Positions 40,401 through 51,849 of a stretch of 64,000 nt of DNA are shown one piece after another. Every line of letters starts with the position of its first letter. The stretch's first letter is position 1. The position numbers and the translations under genes were made by a program. The notes beneath the pieces are model-generated. The model saw nothing but the letters and a program-made list of their open reading frames with translations. It did no database searches and had not been told where the DNA came from. This DNA is from Himantopus leucocephalus (Eukaryota; Chordata; Aves; Charadriiformes; Recurvirostridae): contig RSEF01000004.1 of NCBI GenBank assembly GCA_003993805.1, forward strand, positions 10,539,803 to 10,603,802, read 5' to 3'.

Positions 40401-40628
40401 ATATAAAATGGCAACAGAAGTGTTTTAAACAGTCTTGCATCCACCTTCCCAACACCTTCAGCTTCAGCTGCGGGATTCCCAGCACACGTGCAGTCAAAGA
40501 GATGCCCATCCTACCACTTGAAAAAAAAAAACCCTGCCCCAAAGTTCTAATGGCAGGATGACTTTCTTCATGAGCCACCGTCTCCAATACCTTGAAAACA
40601 AGATGGAGCAGCCCCCAAAAAGGTTTTA
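37500..40628 (-). other. Cluster of three phase-compatible mini-exon candidates
   Basis: Three minus-strand segments chain with no stop. 40591-40628 (38 nt; acceptor GGCTGTTATTTCAG, donor TTCAAG/GTATTG) reads KPFWGLLHLVFK. 39959-39992 (34 nt; acceptor CACATTGGTCTGCCCAG, donor AATGG/GTAAGA) reads VTKANHLHFQM plus G. 37500-37555 (56 nt; acceptor TTGATTTGCAG, donor TCA/GTAAGT) completes the codon to GAT and reads GREPLEKVGPSITELIKS. Introns would be about 600 and 2,400 bp. The peptide is not recognised. Each exon is much shorter than a typical 100-150 nt vertebrate exon, so the cluster is a hypothesis for transcript or conservation testing, not a gene call. Confidence 0.2.
39214..39249. repeat. 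18-bp perfect tandem duplication
   Basis: TGTAAGGGAACGTCCTTG occurs at 39214-39231 and again, immediately adjacent, at 39232-39249. It is a small tandem duplication in a GC-richer patch and keeps the frame of any ORF crossing it. Confidence 0.97.
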
Positions 40629-41977
40629 CTGAAATAACAGCCATCCTACAAATTGAATGGAGAAAAATTGTAATGAAGATTTCTTACAGTGGTTTTTTAA
40701 CCTTTTTTGGGGATGACCTAAATGAAAGGTAGGAGGATTGAAGCCGGCACTGTTAACTAGCAAAAGATCCAACTACTCTTTGAGCTTCATTCCATATCAA
40801 CAGTTTTCTGAACTACTGGCTTAAATCATATAATGGATTTTAGCTTCTCCCCACACAGCAAACTACTGCTTCAGACCCTACAACTTCCTTGAAAATCGAC
40901 TCCATAAATAAGTCCCAGCTGTCTTGTTAAGATACACTGATGACAAAGACTTGTACATTAATAGGAGATAAAGCCTTTTTTTGTTAATGTCACTTCATCA
41001 CACTGCATTGTTTGAAGAACCAAGCCTTTGATGACCATCCCTCTGTGACATACAGAATTTTTCCTTTGCCCTCACAGCAGGCAAGGGCACCACACTGATT
41101 TCCAGATTTCCTACAGGAATACAAGAAGAAAAATACTTTCTCCTAAGTTAACGTAAAATGGACAGTACTTAAATTTATCAGCTCTTGAAGGATGCGGTTG
41201 GGCACAGTTATTGTGCTGTTTACACAAACCCTTCCCTGTGGCATGCATCCCAGACACACCACCTGATCTTTCTCAATCACAGCAGTTTTAACCACCCTGC
41301 TGGTCTAGTCTCATCGTAACTCAAATGTTCCCATTCCCCAAAGGTGGAAAGTACCCACAAATATTTAAAAAGGTCAAGGCTTCACTTATAGCTCCTTCAC
41401 AAATTGCTTGTGTATAAGAGTAGTTGTAGTCCACTTTGCCAAGACGTAAAAAAATTACACTCTGCACTGGGAAGTGCAGTATTCCTAATTTAACTACCTG
41501 TTTATTATGTGAAAATGACCACGTAAACTGAGCTGACACAAACCAAATGGGTGATGAAAATAACAGCAAATTTCAAGGAGTGGAAACACAGATGGCTCAC
41601 TCAAGTCTGCAGGAAGTTACTAATCATCACTCTGTAATACCCTCTACAGACAGATCTGTGACGTCTGCAGCCAGAACAGCAACTTCTTAAGACCTATCCA
41701 TCTAAACAACAGCAAGCCTCGACACAAAGTCCTTCACTTTAACTTGACAGAAGATTAAAGAGGAGGTAAAACTGAAAAATGCAATGGATGGATGAATCAT
41801 GCTGCATTTGCTGATGTGGAGTCTGTGACTAAAATGAGCTTATCTGAAGAAGAAAACAACTCAGATGCTAAGTTGGACACATTAGAAAATTAGGTAGCCA
41901 CATAAGATGAGTGTGATTTATTTTTTTTAGAACAATGTAGGCAGACTAACATAATTGTCTGCATATCTGTGCTGTAG

Positions 41978-42062
41978 GAAGAATGGGCAGGATCAGACAC
42001 AGAGATGATCAAGGAGTGGACAAGATCAATTCAGGCAATTACACTGCAGTTAGAGGAAGCAG
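41978..42062 (+). CDS. Possible 85-nt internal exon, unknown product
   Basis: A plus-strand acceptor with a TCTGCATATCTGTGCTGTAG context and a donor GAAGCAG/GTAACC bound 85 nt that are open in phase 0. They encode EEWAGSDTEMIKEW followed by TRSIQAITLQLEEA and one extra base. The peptide looks like an amphipathic helix. Its length is closer to a normal exon than the other candidates. A second frame is also open, and no partner exon was found on this strand nearby, so it stays tentative. Confidence 0.22.
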
Positions 42063-43891
42063 GTAACCAAAGAAGTCACCAAGATGTAGCGTTGTCCTTG
42101 CCTCTACATCAGCATCCGCTTTACTGGAAGGGATGGATCCAGCCCTACCATACTGCAAACTCTCTTCAGTCTCTGCCCCGGTCCTGGTCCTGCTCCCCTC
42201 TCACAGCCATCTGAAACACTGCGTGGCAGCAGACAGCGCTCCCCGCAGAATGCCTCTGCCAAGCTGGCAGGTCACTGAGCAGGTGGCAGCAAGGGGCAGG
42301 AAGCAGATTCAGTTTTACGTACAAATTCTGTGGGCCAAAACTGTCAGAACCAGAGCAAGTTACATGCAAGCGAGAACATAAATAACCAAATTAAAACTTA
42401 GCAAGTAGACAACAGGTTAATATCCTTGCAACTTTTATTCCTGTCTATTATCCACCACTCAGAAGTCTGGAAGAAAAACCTCTCTTCTGTGAGAAGTGTT
42501 AAAACGCATTTTGTTCTTAGTTCAGCCAAAAGGAAAGAATCCAATTGCAAAGGTGCTGAAAGCAACCAGAGCAAAGCAGTCAGTAATTAAGTGTAAACAG
42601 GTATAAATAAACTAATGAAGGCTTCATATCCCGGGTACTCCATCAAGTTTACAACAGCCCAACTCCCCGTTGAGTTTACAAGTGGCGCTTTTGGCACCTT
42701 TCCTTACTCAGCGATTCCCCCAACTTTTACACTGCTCTTTCTTTATGAACAAGATAAAACAACTCAAAAACTTCAGGAGCTCTGATTCCCAAGTCACAAG
42801 ACTACAGAGGCTGCCAGCGTGGAGCTGCCCTGACACAGGTTGGTGGCAGGGCTGCTTCATCCGTGGTGACCCATCTTGCCCAGGGCCCTCAACGATGCTG
42901 CGATGCTTTGGAAACATGCATTTTCTCCCACCCACAAGCTGCTCGCAAAACTCCCTTTCAGCCGCTTGAGGCACATTTAGTGTGACTTTTGGCACTTGCT
43001 CATGCAGAGGTTTTCACAGGTAGCTCCCACAGTCACGAAGGTGGCCACCCCAGCCTCAGCTGAAAGACAGCCCCCTGGGGCCAATCTTCTCCGGGTGTTA
43101 AGTCACTTCAGACCCCAAACAACTTACAACAGTCTAGAAGTTCAACTTAAATTTTTTTTATCAAACTCTGTGATACTCAAAATACCTGTGAGACACAAGA
43201 TGGGTCTATGATACATACTGTGCATACTCAGCGCATTGCATCCTAAAATATTTCCCAATTTAAAGCAAGATGGTGGTCTGCATAATTTGATGTCCTATTT
43301 GCAAACACACACAGGGTGGAAAAGCAACATGGAACATTCTGGATTTATGACAAGAAATTATCAATGCAAGATGGCTCTTCTGCTTTCCTGTCTGTTGGTA
43401 ATAACATAAACTCCAAAGCCATGCAATTCCTGAGCTAAGAACATGACAGAGCTACTTAAAAACCCTTTCATTTATAAACTGCTCATAAGAGTGAAAACCC
43501 AGTTCTTGATTCCTGCCACCCGTATGAACAGCACATGAAGTTGCACTAGCTCAACTGTGGCACCTGGCCCTCGCAAAATGCTTTCATACTTTATTAACTA
43601 CTTCAGTTAAGGTTTCTGTGACTATTGCTTAGAATGTTCATTCCCGCTACCACAATGATAAAGGTTATTGGTTCACTGTGAAGTCCTCATGACACTTGGA
43701 GTTGTAGGAGAAATTATAGATCTCAGCTTCGTTACTCTGAACACTGAGAACTGCTGAGGCACCCAGTTGCAGCTCAACAGGTTCTGCAAGCAGAGTAATC
43801 CGCAAGATCAAGACAAAAGTCACTATAGTCCTATCAACATTTTTTTTCTAATTCTGCTTTTCCTGCAAGATGTTCTATGACTTTATATTCT

Positions 43892-43958
43892 GCTAAACAC
43901 TTCAGTAAGTTTGGTTATTATGGANGCTAAACACTTCAGTAAGTTTGGTTATTATGGA
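43892..43958. repeat. 33-bp perfect duplication around a single N
   Basis: Positions 43892-43924 and 43926-43958 are identical (each begins GCTAAACACTTCAG and ends TTATTATGGA), separated only by N at 43925. This is the signature of unmerged overlapping contig ends and is probably not a biological repeat. Confidence 0.95.
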
Positions 43959-44503
43959 CATACAATATATTTGGACTGGACTTTGACAGTAAACCTAAAA
44001 CTGCTAAGCCTGTTGAACACTTAAACAATTACTTTTATGAGTATAGTCTGTTAATATAGTTTTATTACCAAAATAAACTTACCTTTAGCACACAGCAATT
44101 AATAAAAAATTAAAACACTCATCAGAAGACCACAAGATTTAATTTAAACTCTATTAATAAATTAATGAAGTGAAATGAAATACTATGTATTAAATTATGT
44201 TTAGGGTTTGTTTATAATTTCACGTATTTTCATGCTAGCTTCTTCATATTATGATATTGAATGCAGACTATTAAAGTACAATCCACTGTGGCAATGCAGA
44301 CTTATCTGCTTTTCAAGTGTTTCTTCTACAATTCCTACAAGCATTTCTCTATCTTCCCAGCATACATTAATGATGTTACAATACAATACACATTAGCCAC
44401 GCTGTTCAGATCCCATGAGAACTAAAATACACATGCATTTGAAAGGAAGAAATGCATGCTACGAGGCTCTCTGAGACAGCAGTTCATTTTCTCAGTTTTT
44501 TTT

Positions 44504-44603
44504 NNNNNNNNNNNNNNNNNNNNNNNNNNNNNNNNNNNNNNNNNNNNNNNNNNNNNNNNNNNNNNNNNNNNNNNNNNNNNNNNNNNNNNNNNNNNNNNNN
44601 NNN
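44504..44603. other. Assembly gap of 100 Ns
   Basis: Exactly 100 Ns, a conventional filler for a gap of unknown size, flanked by a T-run on the left. Any open frame drawn across it is meaningless. Confidence 0.99.
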
Positions 44604-46178
44604 CCTTTTGGGAAAGGGGTTTGATAGACTTGGAAGAAAAAAAAAAAAAGCATACTTCTAACCTACTCATGCCCTTTTACTGAATATTACTATGAAGCAG
44701 TAACTTCTAGGGGCCAGATTCTGGTCTTACTTATACAACTGTAACCGTAATAATTCAAATTGAATTGTTCCCAGCTGAATCTGTTCAAATAAAATCAGTC
44801 CTTTGTCTCTGATGTCATGTTAGCTTTTAAATGAAAAAATCAAGGCTGGATGCTACTTATACCTGACTGACTGTCATTTATACAACACCTGCAAAAGAAT
44901 CATTAGGGTCTTTCACACTGTGGTCTCTAGTTTACATGTGGACGCCTTCAATGCTGTTTGTCTGGTTCTGAACCAAAGAAACAAAGCAATGAGCCACCCA
45001 ATGCTCTGATACGCTACTGCCGAGTCTGCAGCAGACACCCTCGCACTTCCAGCTACATTGCCTGGAGATGACCAGAAAACACGTCACCTATTATGAAACA
45101 AGATCTTTTGATTGGGAGGACTCCAAAACTCACAGAAAGCACCTCAGCAGCATATCTGAACCAAAACACTTCCAGTCCTGTTTTGGCCAGAAACAAATTT
45201 TCTGGCATTTTTGTTTAAACATGAAACCAGAAATTTTAGAGAGCCAGGACACAAATGTTTGCTCTAAATCTTATTTTTTAATTAGATATACACAAAAGAG
45301 ACAAAAACATGAGTAGATTCAAAATTTTTATGGGATTTCCTTTATGTTGTGAATATGCTGCTGTGACAGGACTAGGGCTGGCACCACCAAACAGTGAAAT
45401 CCCACTGGTCTATCTCAACAGTCCTAGTACCTAGAATGGTTCCTAGCATTTTATGAAGACTAGAACTTTGACAAATTTCACATTTACTATTTAAAAACCT
45501 ACCTAACATTCACAATTCAGAGAAAATTGCTAATACAAGCCTTGAACAGAAATCATGAGGCAAGCAAATTATCATTTAGGGAGAGTAAGACATCATTTGT
45601 GATTACATAAGTATTAGCATATAAATGCTAATAGTATTAGCATATAAATATTAACTTTATTTAATATTATTTCTCCTCATCTTTTGTCACCCTGCTCTCT
45701 TTTTAAATGAAAGTTATATATTCAAGAAGTGTAGAAAAATCTTTTCCTCGTTGATAACAAAGGAAGCATAAACAAGAACGATCGGCTTCAAACAGTTTTA
45801 AATGTGTTCCTCTGAGATTATAATCTACATAAATTTTATATTTGCCATCAATAGGTCTTTGTGAATGGAAAATGACTCAATTGTAAATTAGATGTTACTT
45901 CAGTTAGAAACTGCTAGTTTATAGATATCTCTTAAAAACATTTCAAAGTACAAGAGTCATGGTCACAAGTGAAGACCATGGAGACTAAAACAGAAGTACA
46001 ATACCTTTTGTCATTAATAAATTTAGTAATCTCATTCTTTTTACTAAATAAATGCAAATAAATTGGCCAGCTCAAAGTCTGCACTGATTAAAATTCTATT
46101 AGTACCTCTCAAAACCAAAACGCCTTTGTGTTATCAATTACTTGAAAGCAAAGACAACTGGAGGTTTTGGTTTTTTAC
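44604..46178. other. Unique AT-rich non-coding sequence
   Basis: No gene recognised. It contains the 17-bp repeat and hairpin at 45610-45649. Confidence 0.5.
45610..45649. repeat. 17-bp direct repeat overlapping a perfect 9-bp hairpin
   Basis: AGTATTAGCATATAAAT occurs at 45610-45626 and 45633-45649. Between and within the copies, TATTAGCAT (45612-45620) and ATGCTAATA (45625-45633) form a perfect inverted repeat with a 4-nt ATAA loop. Probably a replication-slippage product. Confidence 0.9.
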
Positions 46179-46245
46179 CTGCATTTAACACTATGGTTAT
46201 ATAGTCATTCTTGTCATCTTCTCCACCACAGCCCCGCAAAAAAAA
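46179..46245 (-). CDS. Possible 67-nt internal exon, unknown product
   Basis: On the minus strand, TTTCAGTTAG precedes 22 open codons plus one base, followed by donor AATGCAG/GTAAAA. The peptide includes LRGCGGEDDKNDYITIVLNA. It would join in phase to the segment at 40591-40628 (G plus TA gives GTA) and so extend the cluster at 37500-40628. The acceptor AG is unusual because it overlaps an in-frame TAG and the first bases are a T-run, so the exon start is uncertain. Confidence 0.18.
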
Positions 46246-46655
46246 CTAACTGAAAGAGAAAAATGAACTGATCTGAATGTTGTTCATTTTTGTATTTTGT
46301 TTGGAATTAAATTTGTCGGAGACTAAATTACATTTTAAGCAGTATATTTGACAGTTAAAATTTACATAGTAAAACGTTGAGAAATCATTCATTCATGTCT
46401 GTTTTTCCTTTATTTTCCACTCCTGTTGTTTTATTATTTTTCCTCTCAAAGTTCTATATATTCCCTAGACATCCCAAGGATTTTTAATTTGAATCAAAAC
46501 ATAGAATAAGGCTATTTTTGTGATTTTGTTAAAATTACTGATCAGCTCCATCTTTTATAACTCTATTTTATGCTCATTACAGACAACTATATTTCATAAA
46601 ATCCACAAATTCATCAACACTTTGTAAAATGTAATTAATCAGTGGAAACATACAG
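46246..46655. other. AT-rich non-coding sequence
   Basis: No feature recognised. Confidence 0.5.
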
Positions 46656-46990
46656 CAGATCACTGTTGATGTATGATAGCGCTCTACTTTTGTGCTTTTA
46701 AATATAGGAGACTTACTAGAATCAGAAGTGAATTTGCATATTAATCAAGACAAATAAACATGTGGTGATTTAACTAGGAAACTGTTATTTGGATGACAAT
46801 TTAATCAGCACAGGTTGAAAGGTCCATCACTGCAGCATCCTGTTTCTGCTAAAATATTGATTGCGTTACTGATTTCAGTAATGCTTTATTTTACAGGGCA
46901 CAAATAACCATGTAATTACTCTTTAATTGAATGGTAATTGCTTGCTGGCAATTATTTGTTAAGTTTGGGAGTTTAATTACTAGGTTATTT
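46656..46990. promoter_or_regulatory. Possible conserved enhancer-like block: POU octamer and TAATT cluster
   Basis: A perfect octamer ATTTGCAT lies at 46732-46739 and runs directly into ATTAATCA, a homeodomain-type core. From 46911 to 46980 five TAATT/AATTA cores are packed together (GTAATTACT, TTTAATTGA, GGTAATTGC, GCAATTATT, TTTAATTAC). The block is free of simple repeats. This is the densest motif group in the window and resembles developmental enhancers, but this rests on pattern only. Confidence 0.3.
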
Positions 46991-47882
46991 GTGTTTTCTG
47001 AAATAAAATGTTATGTATTAGTAGCCAAAAATATTTTCTGTATGAATGGTCTGTCAAAACTAGAAAAGTAAGTTATGATGGCATGAGTTTGACAAATAAC
47101 ACTATAACGCTAAAACTACTATTAAAAGGATCAGATGAATCTTTGAATGCTTTCCCTTTACAAAATTAACATTAGATATAACATTTGTAAGATAAATGGA
47201 GGAATAGTGTACCACAGAAGCATGATTTCCTCTGGGGTCTAGTCCACCATTTAGCATAATTTATCCTGATGTTTTGCTTTTCATTCTCTGGGCTTCTTTA
47301 GAGGAACTGTAACAGCATCCTATCCTCTTGAGAGCAAAGAATAAACCAAGTAGAAATATATTTCAACAGCACTTCATATTTCTGCAACTGAAGTGGATTA
47401 CCACCAGCACATTATCTTAGCAGCCTATAAACTTTGTAGACTTGGCAGTTAGCTAGATAACAAGGGAAAGCATTACGTCTTGCAGTGTCAATGAGATATG
47501 ACACATTCTGTGATATATTTATTTCAAGTTGTGATAGATGAGGTACCCGATACTTTGATCATTAAGATCTGAATTTTACTTCTACACTTTTCATTTTTGT
47601 CATCAACTATTTATGAATTGGCAGTAGACAGTCTAGCAAGGACTGCTGATTTTGTTTTTTCAAAAGATATCCAGTTAATAAATTAATTATTGATTCCATG
47701 AGGCTTGAGCCATTTGGTATAAAAATATGCTAGACTTGTGATTTAGGAAGCTCTGATATGTATTACAGATTTCTTCAATAGCAACATATTTTATTAGGCT
47801 TAAAGGAGAAATACAGAATTACTGCATGACACGCTACGTAAATTGCTCTGATAATAGAGGCAGTAACTGGTGCAAGTACTCA

Positions 47883-47945
47883 GAAAAAAACCCAACTAAC
47901 AAAGAACAACAACAAAAAACAACCAAAAAACCAACCACAAAAAAC
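47883..47945. repeat. A/C-rich low-complexity tract
   Basis: Irregular AAC, AACC and A-run units such as AACAACAACAAAAAACAACC. Low-complexity DNA without a gene. Confidence 0.85.
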
Positions 47946-49650
47946 TACGCTTAGTTGCTTTCCTGAAACTTGAACAGGAACCACAAATTAAAATTTTGCT
48001 CTCCTCAAAGATCATGAAATACCTCCTAATGATTGTGAAAGGTACTCTTTGAAGCCTTTACCAATAAACGTAACATCGTGATAATTTGAGTTAAAATTAT
48101 TTCCTTTTATTACTCTAAAATTTTTAGTTGTAGCATGGATATAAAATAATTGCCTTGCTTTGGCATTTATTACAACATTTCAAAGATGCCAATGGTAGTT
48201 AAACTCTACTTGACCTTTCAGTGTTTAAGAAGAGAAGCAAACTCTGACCTCGCAGCAACCTGATTCTGTCTCCTCTCAGCGCTGGCAAACTGATCACTTG
48301 TCTAACCATTGCAGGACATTGGATCACCAGCCACATCAAAGGCAACAAGAGCCAATTCAGCAGGAGGAAAAAAGTCATCCATGCAAAATGGGCAATTAAC
48401 ATTAATCATACATGAAGCTGTTTGAGCTGATAACTAGAACCTGGTCCCTATGGCAACTCTCATAAAACAGTGCCCGCATCAGCACAAGGAGAGCCACAGC
48501 TCATCTTCCATGGGCTCAGCGCGCTCCCCTCTCACTTCAGTGGACAGAAGGAAATTGTGGAGAAAAGCTCTGACACTCCAAAACAAAATCATCCCACTCA
48601 ATTCTCCAGGGTTTTTCAGTGAGGAAGGTCCCCAACATCAGCCTCAGCGAAAACGTCAGCGCAAGTTTGTTCCTAAAGCATCACAAATCTGAACTTTTTT
48701 TCTGTCACTATGAATCGGTGTTCCTGTTAGAAAAAAAGACTCCTTAATACCACTGAATTGTTCAGAGCCAAAACTATACATCTCTAAGGGAATGTAGCAC
48801 ATTATCATTGTGTTCTCCTCAAAATCACGGATTAGTGAAAGTCCAATATAGGTCTGAATAATATCACGTGTAATTCCCTTACAAGAACTAGGTTGGTAAG
48901 TTCAGAAACAGTTGACACAAGCTGTATATGCAGCAGTGACAGCAAGCTAACAATTGCATTGGCTGACCCCCATCTGTATGGCCGCTCTTGCCCTTTTAAC
49001 ACGCAGTCTCCAGGTAGCCCAGCTCACAGCCCACAGATGGTTTCTCATGCACAGACGTCTAAATTGGGTCCGACTCCAGGCTGGTAAAATGAGCTGCCTC
49101 GGGGCAGATCTGCTGCATCTTCCCAAGTACTCCTGACCTGGAGGAACCTCTTTCTTCCAGACCAGGAACACTTTAGGACCTGTGATCTCCCCTCCATTTG
49201 GCTTCTACCGGCACAGTCAACAGTGACACGGAGGAGTTGGAAATGTGATTCGTCAAGTCTGTCACCAAAGTCCACATACAGTTACTCTCCTGAAATTACT
49301 GCAGTGAGCTTCGGTCCTTAGGGGATGAAGGCCTCTCAGCCACACAGCTACCCACCCTTTACCTAATCTTTTCCTTAATTTTTGCACGCGGCCTGTTCCC
49401 ATCCCAACCAGTCCACTTGCTCCAATCCCTCTCTCCCATGTTTGACCATTGTCCAACTTTCTGAATCCTTCTAATTTTCTGCTCTTAACCCATCCATCAC
49501 ATCACTTCTGCCTTTCAGACCCTAGCTACCTGTAATTGCTTCCCTCTCATCCTCCACCTCTTGTCAAATTCCCAGTTACCCTCTGGTCCTGGTCTCACCT
49601 CTACATTTTTTTGGGAGCTCCCCACCTCACTGAGAGCAGCTCCAGTCCTA

Positions 49651-49690
49651 ACTCCTACTATGACTTTCATACTCCTGCTATGACTTTTTG
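49651..49690. repeat. 20-bp imperfect tandem duplication
   Basis: ACTCCTACTATGACTTTCAT at 49651-49670 is followed by ACTCCTGCTATGACTTTTTG. The copies differ at a few positions, so this is an older event than the perfect duplications elsewhere. Confidence 0.85.
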
Positions 49691-51849
49691 TATCTCCTAA
49701 TAAGGAAAAGAAGGGATGGAGAGGAGGAGATGCAATGCATCTCTTTGTTCTCCATTTTTTAGCCCACAGCAAATTCTTCGTTTCCAAATTTTCCACAACT
49801 GAGTCCAAATATATCTCCAATTATTAATACCAGTGTTGACATCTCCTCGATAAACTCATTAAATTTTTTCTTTGTCAAAGAAAGAAAGATGATGGAACAG
49901 ACAATTTAAAGGTTGACTACTCACCTGACAAAGTATGACTGTGAAGCTATTTTATACATCATTTACTTGACCTAGTTACAGTACTTCTAACCCCAAAGAT
50001 TCACAAATCATGACCCTGAAATCATGAGAATAAATAAAATTCTAATGTTTTTAAAGTTCCATTTTGCACATTTTTATTTGGGGTTTAATTTTGTAACATT
50101 TAAGTCTCAAAAAAAAAAATCACACTTCTAAGTTTTCTTTTCTAGAAAGGGCCAGGAGAGACTGAAGAGAGTGGTCTTGGGTTTTTTCCCCTAAAGTTTC
50201 ACAACTAAAAGCTGAGATTCTCTAATTAGTTGATATGTAAATATAGAACCTTCTCAAAAAAATGATAAATATGAACAGGCACTAAGAATTATAAGCAGTG
50301 CAGAAGCAGAAGTCTCCTTCTGCCGTAATTGTGATTGACAGTTGTCACTAGGAGTTGTCTGTGGCTCTTAGTCTACCCACTGTATGAGACAGGGTTGGCA
50401 TTTCCCTGCCTACTACCTGAAGAGGCCTTCAGATACTACAACACAATTGAAGAAAAGACTTTTTAAAAAAAAAAAATTAAATGTGGGTCTCATTCATTAA
50501 AACATCCTCAGTAAAACTGAGAAGAGAAGTATTTCTGGAGAAATACTGAAGCAATATAGAGAAGTATAAAACTATCTGATTTATAGTAAAATTTATTTTT
50601 TGCAAAACATCATTGTCTCACTACATCTCAATGCAGTCTACCTGACTTAAAAGATAACAAATTCAGGACTACTTGCTTTTAACTGTGCAAACAGATAATA
50701 CAGAATTTAAATGAGCTTTCTATAAATTTCTTAAACACCTATATTAAAAAGCCCTGCTACAGTACTATCTTAAAAACCTAAGATTGTGAGTAAATACCAG
50801 ATAATAGTATTTGTAAGACTATCCCATTCATAGACACATCTTACTGATTTATCCCCACCAAGATCTACAGGACCTTTTGGTTATTTACTGATTAGATTAT
50901 TTATTTAAAACTTGAGTTTGGGTCTACAGTCAGAAAAAGTACCTGAATTCCTAGTATTCAAACGTTACTACAGTCTAGTTGCAATAGAGAACAAGTGATT
51001 GGTTCTTACTCAAGAAAGTTTAACTGCTTATTTCTGAGAGCCAGGCATTTCAAAATAACTTTCAAACCAAAAAAGGATTTTTGGTTCATTGAGATTTAAA
51101 ACTTTAAATAACTCTTTCTGAATTACTTATGACTGTGCCAGCAGATACCAGCTTCAACATTCCTGCTGTTAATTTTTCCTGTCAAGTAACACTTGTCACA
51201 GGAAAAAAGGAGAATAAGTCACCAAATTTCAGAATTGTGGTGATTCACAGCTGTAGACAAGATGAAAGACGTATGTAACACCCTTAAATCGAGCTGGTGC
51301 AGCGTATGTCAGTCATGAAATTGAAATCATGACTACAGCACATGTACATATACACACACAAATTTAATAGAACTCCATTAAATTAGTAACTGTACCAGTG
51401 ACGATGCAATGGCACAGGTAAAATACAGTTCATTTAGCAACTTGAGATCATACCCAGTAGGACAAAGTTCCTGCTCCTGTGTCTTTACTACTATTGTTAC
51501 CCACTCTACCTAGATTAAACCTAGCAGGAGGGAGCCTGTCGTTGCTGGAATCATGCCACTAACTGCATACCCAGAACCACAGATTTAAATTACGGATTGT
51601 TGTCAAAACAATGCTCACCGAAGATGTCCAGCTAAACCAAATGTGAAAGCGCCAGAGACACTGCCAAGTATACAATGAGCCTTGCAAACCTCAGCTCAGA
51701 TACTCGTATAGTTCTACTTGGGTTTTTAATCCAGTGAAAACCGTGAACCACTGGAAATTATAGGCAATACTATTATGCAATTTGCATTCTGGCTACTTTT
51801 AATTTCCTAGAATATCTGACTATTCAGTATGTAGAAGAAATACACTTAC

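Larger units (their letters stand above)
40629..44503. other. Unique non-coding sequence, moderately GC-richer patches
   Basis: Patches at about 42130-42300 and 42820-42960 are richer in G+C and give overlapping open frames on both strands. The antisense openness argues against coding. One plus-strand exon candidate (41978-42062) is listed separately. No transposon was recognised. Confidence 0.5.
46991..51849. other. Unique non-coding sequence
   Basis: No gene is supported. It includes an A/C-rich low-complexity stretch at about 47883-47945 and GC-richer patches at about 48240-48660 and 48960-49640, where short frames are open on both strands. A 101-codon minus frame at 49515-49820 ends next to a fair donor (TTACAG/GTAGCT) but is not recognised. 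Confidence 0.5.

Noticed and set aside
44041..44160. Strong minus-strand donor AAAG/GTAAGT near 44091
   Set aside because: All three frames upstream of it hit stops before any acceptor; no coding exon is possible.
44422..44683. Open frames crossing the 100-N gap
   Set aside because: Frames run through undetermined bases and have no meaning.
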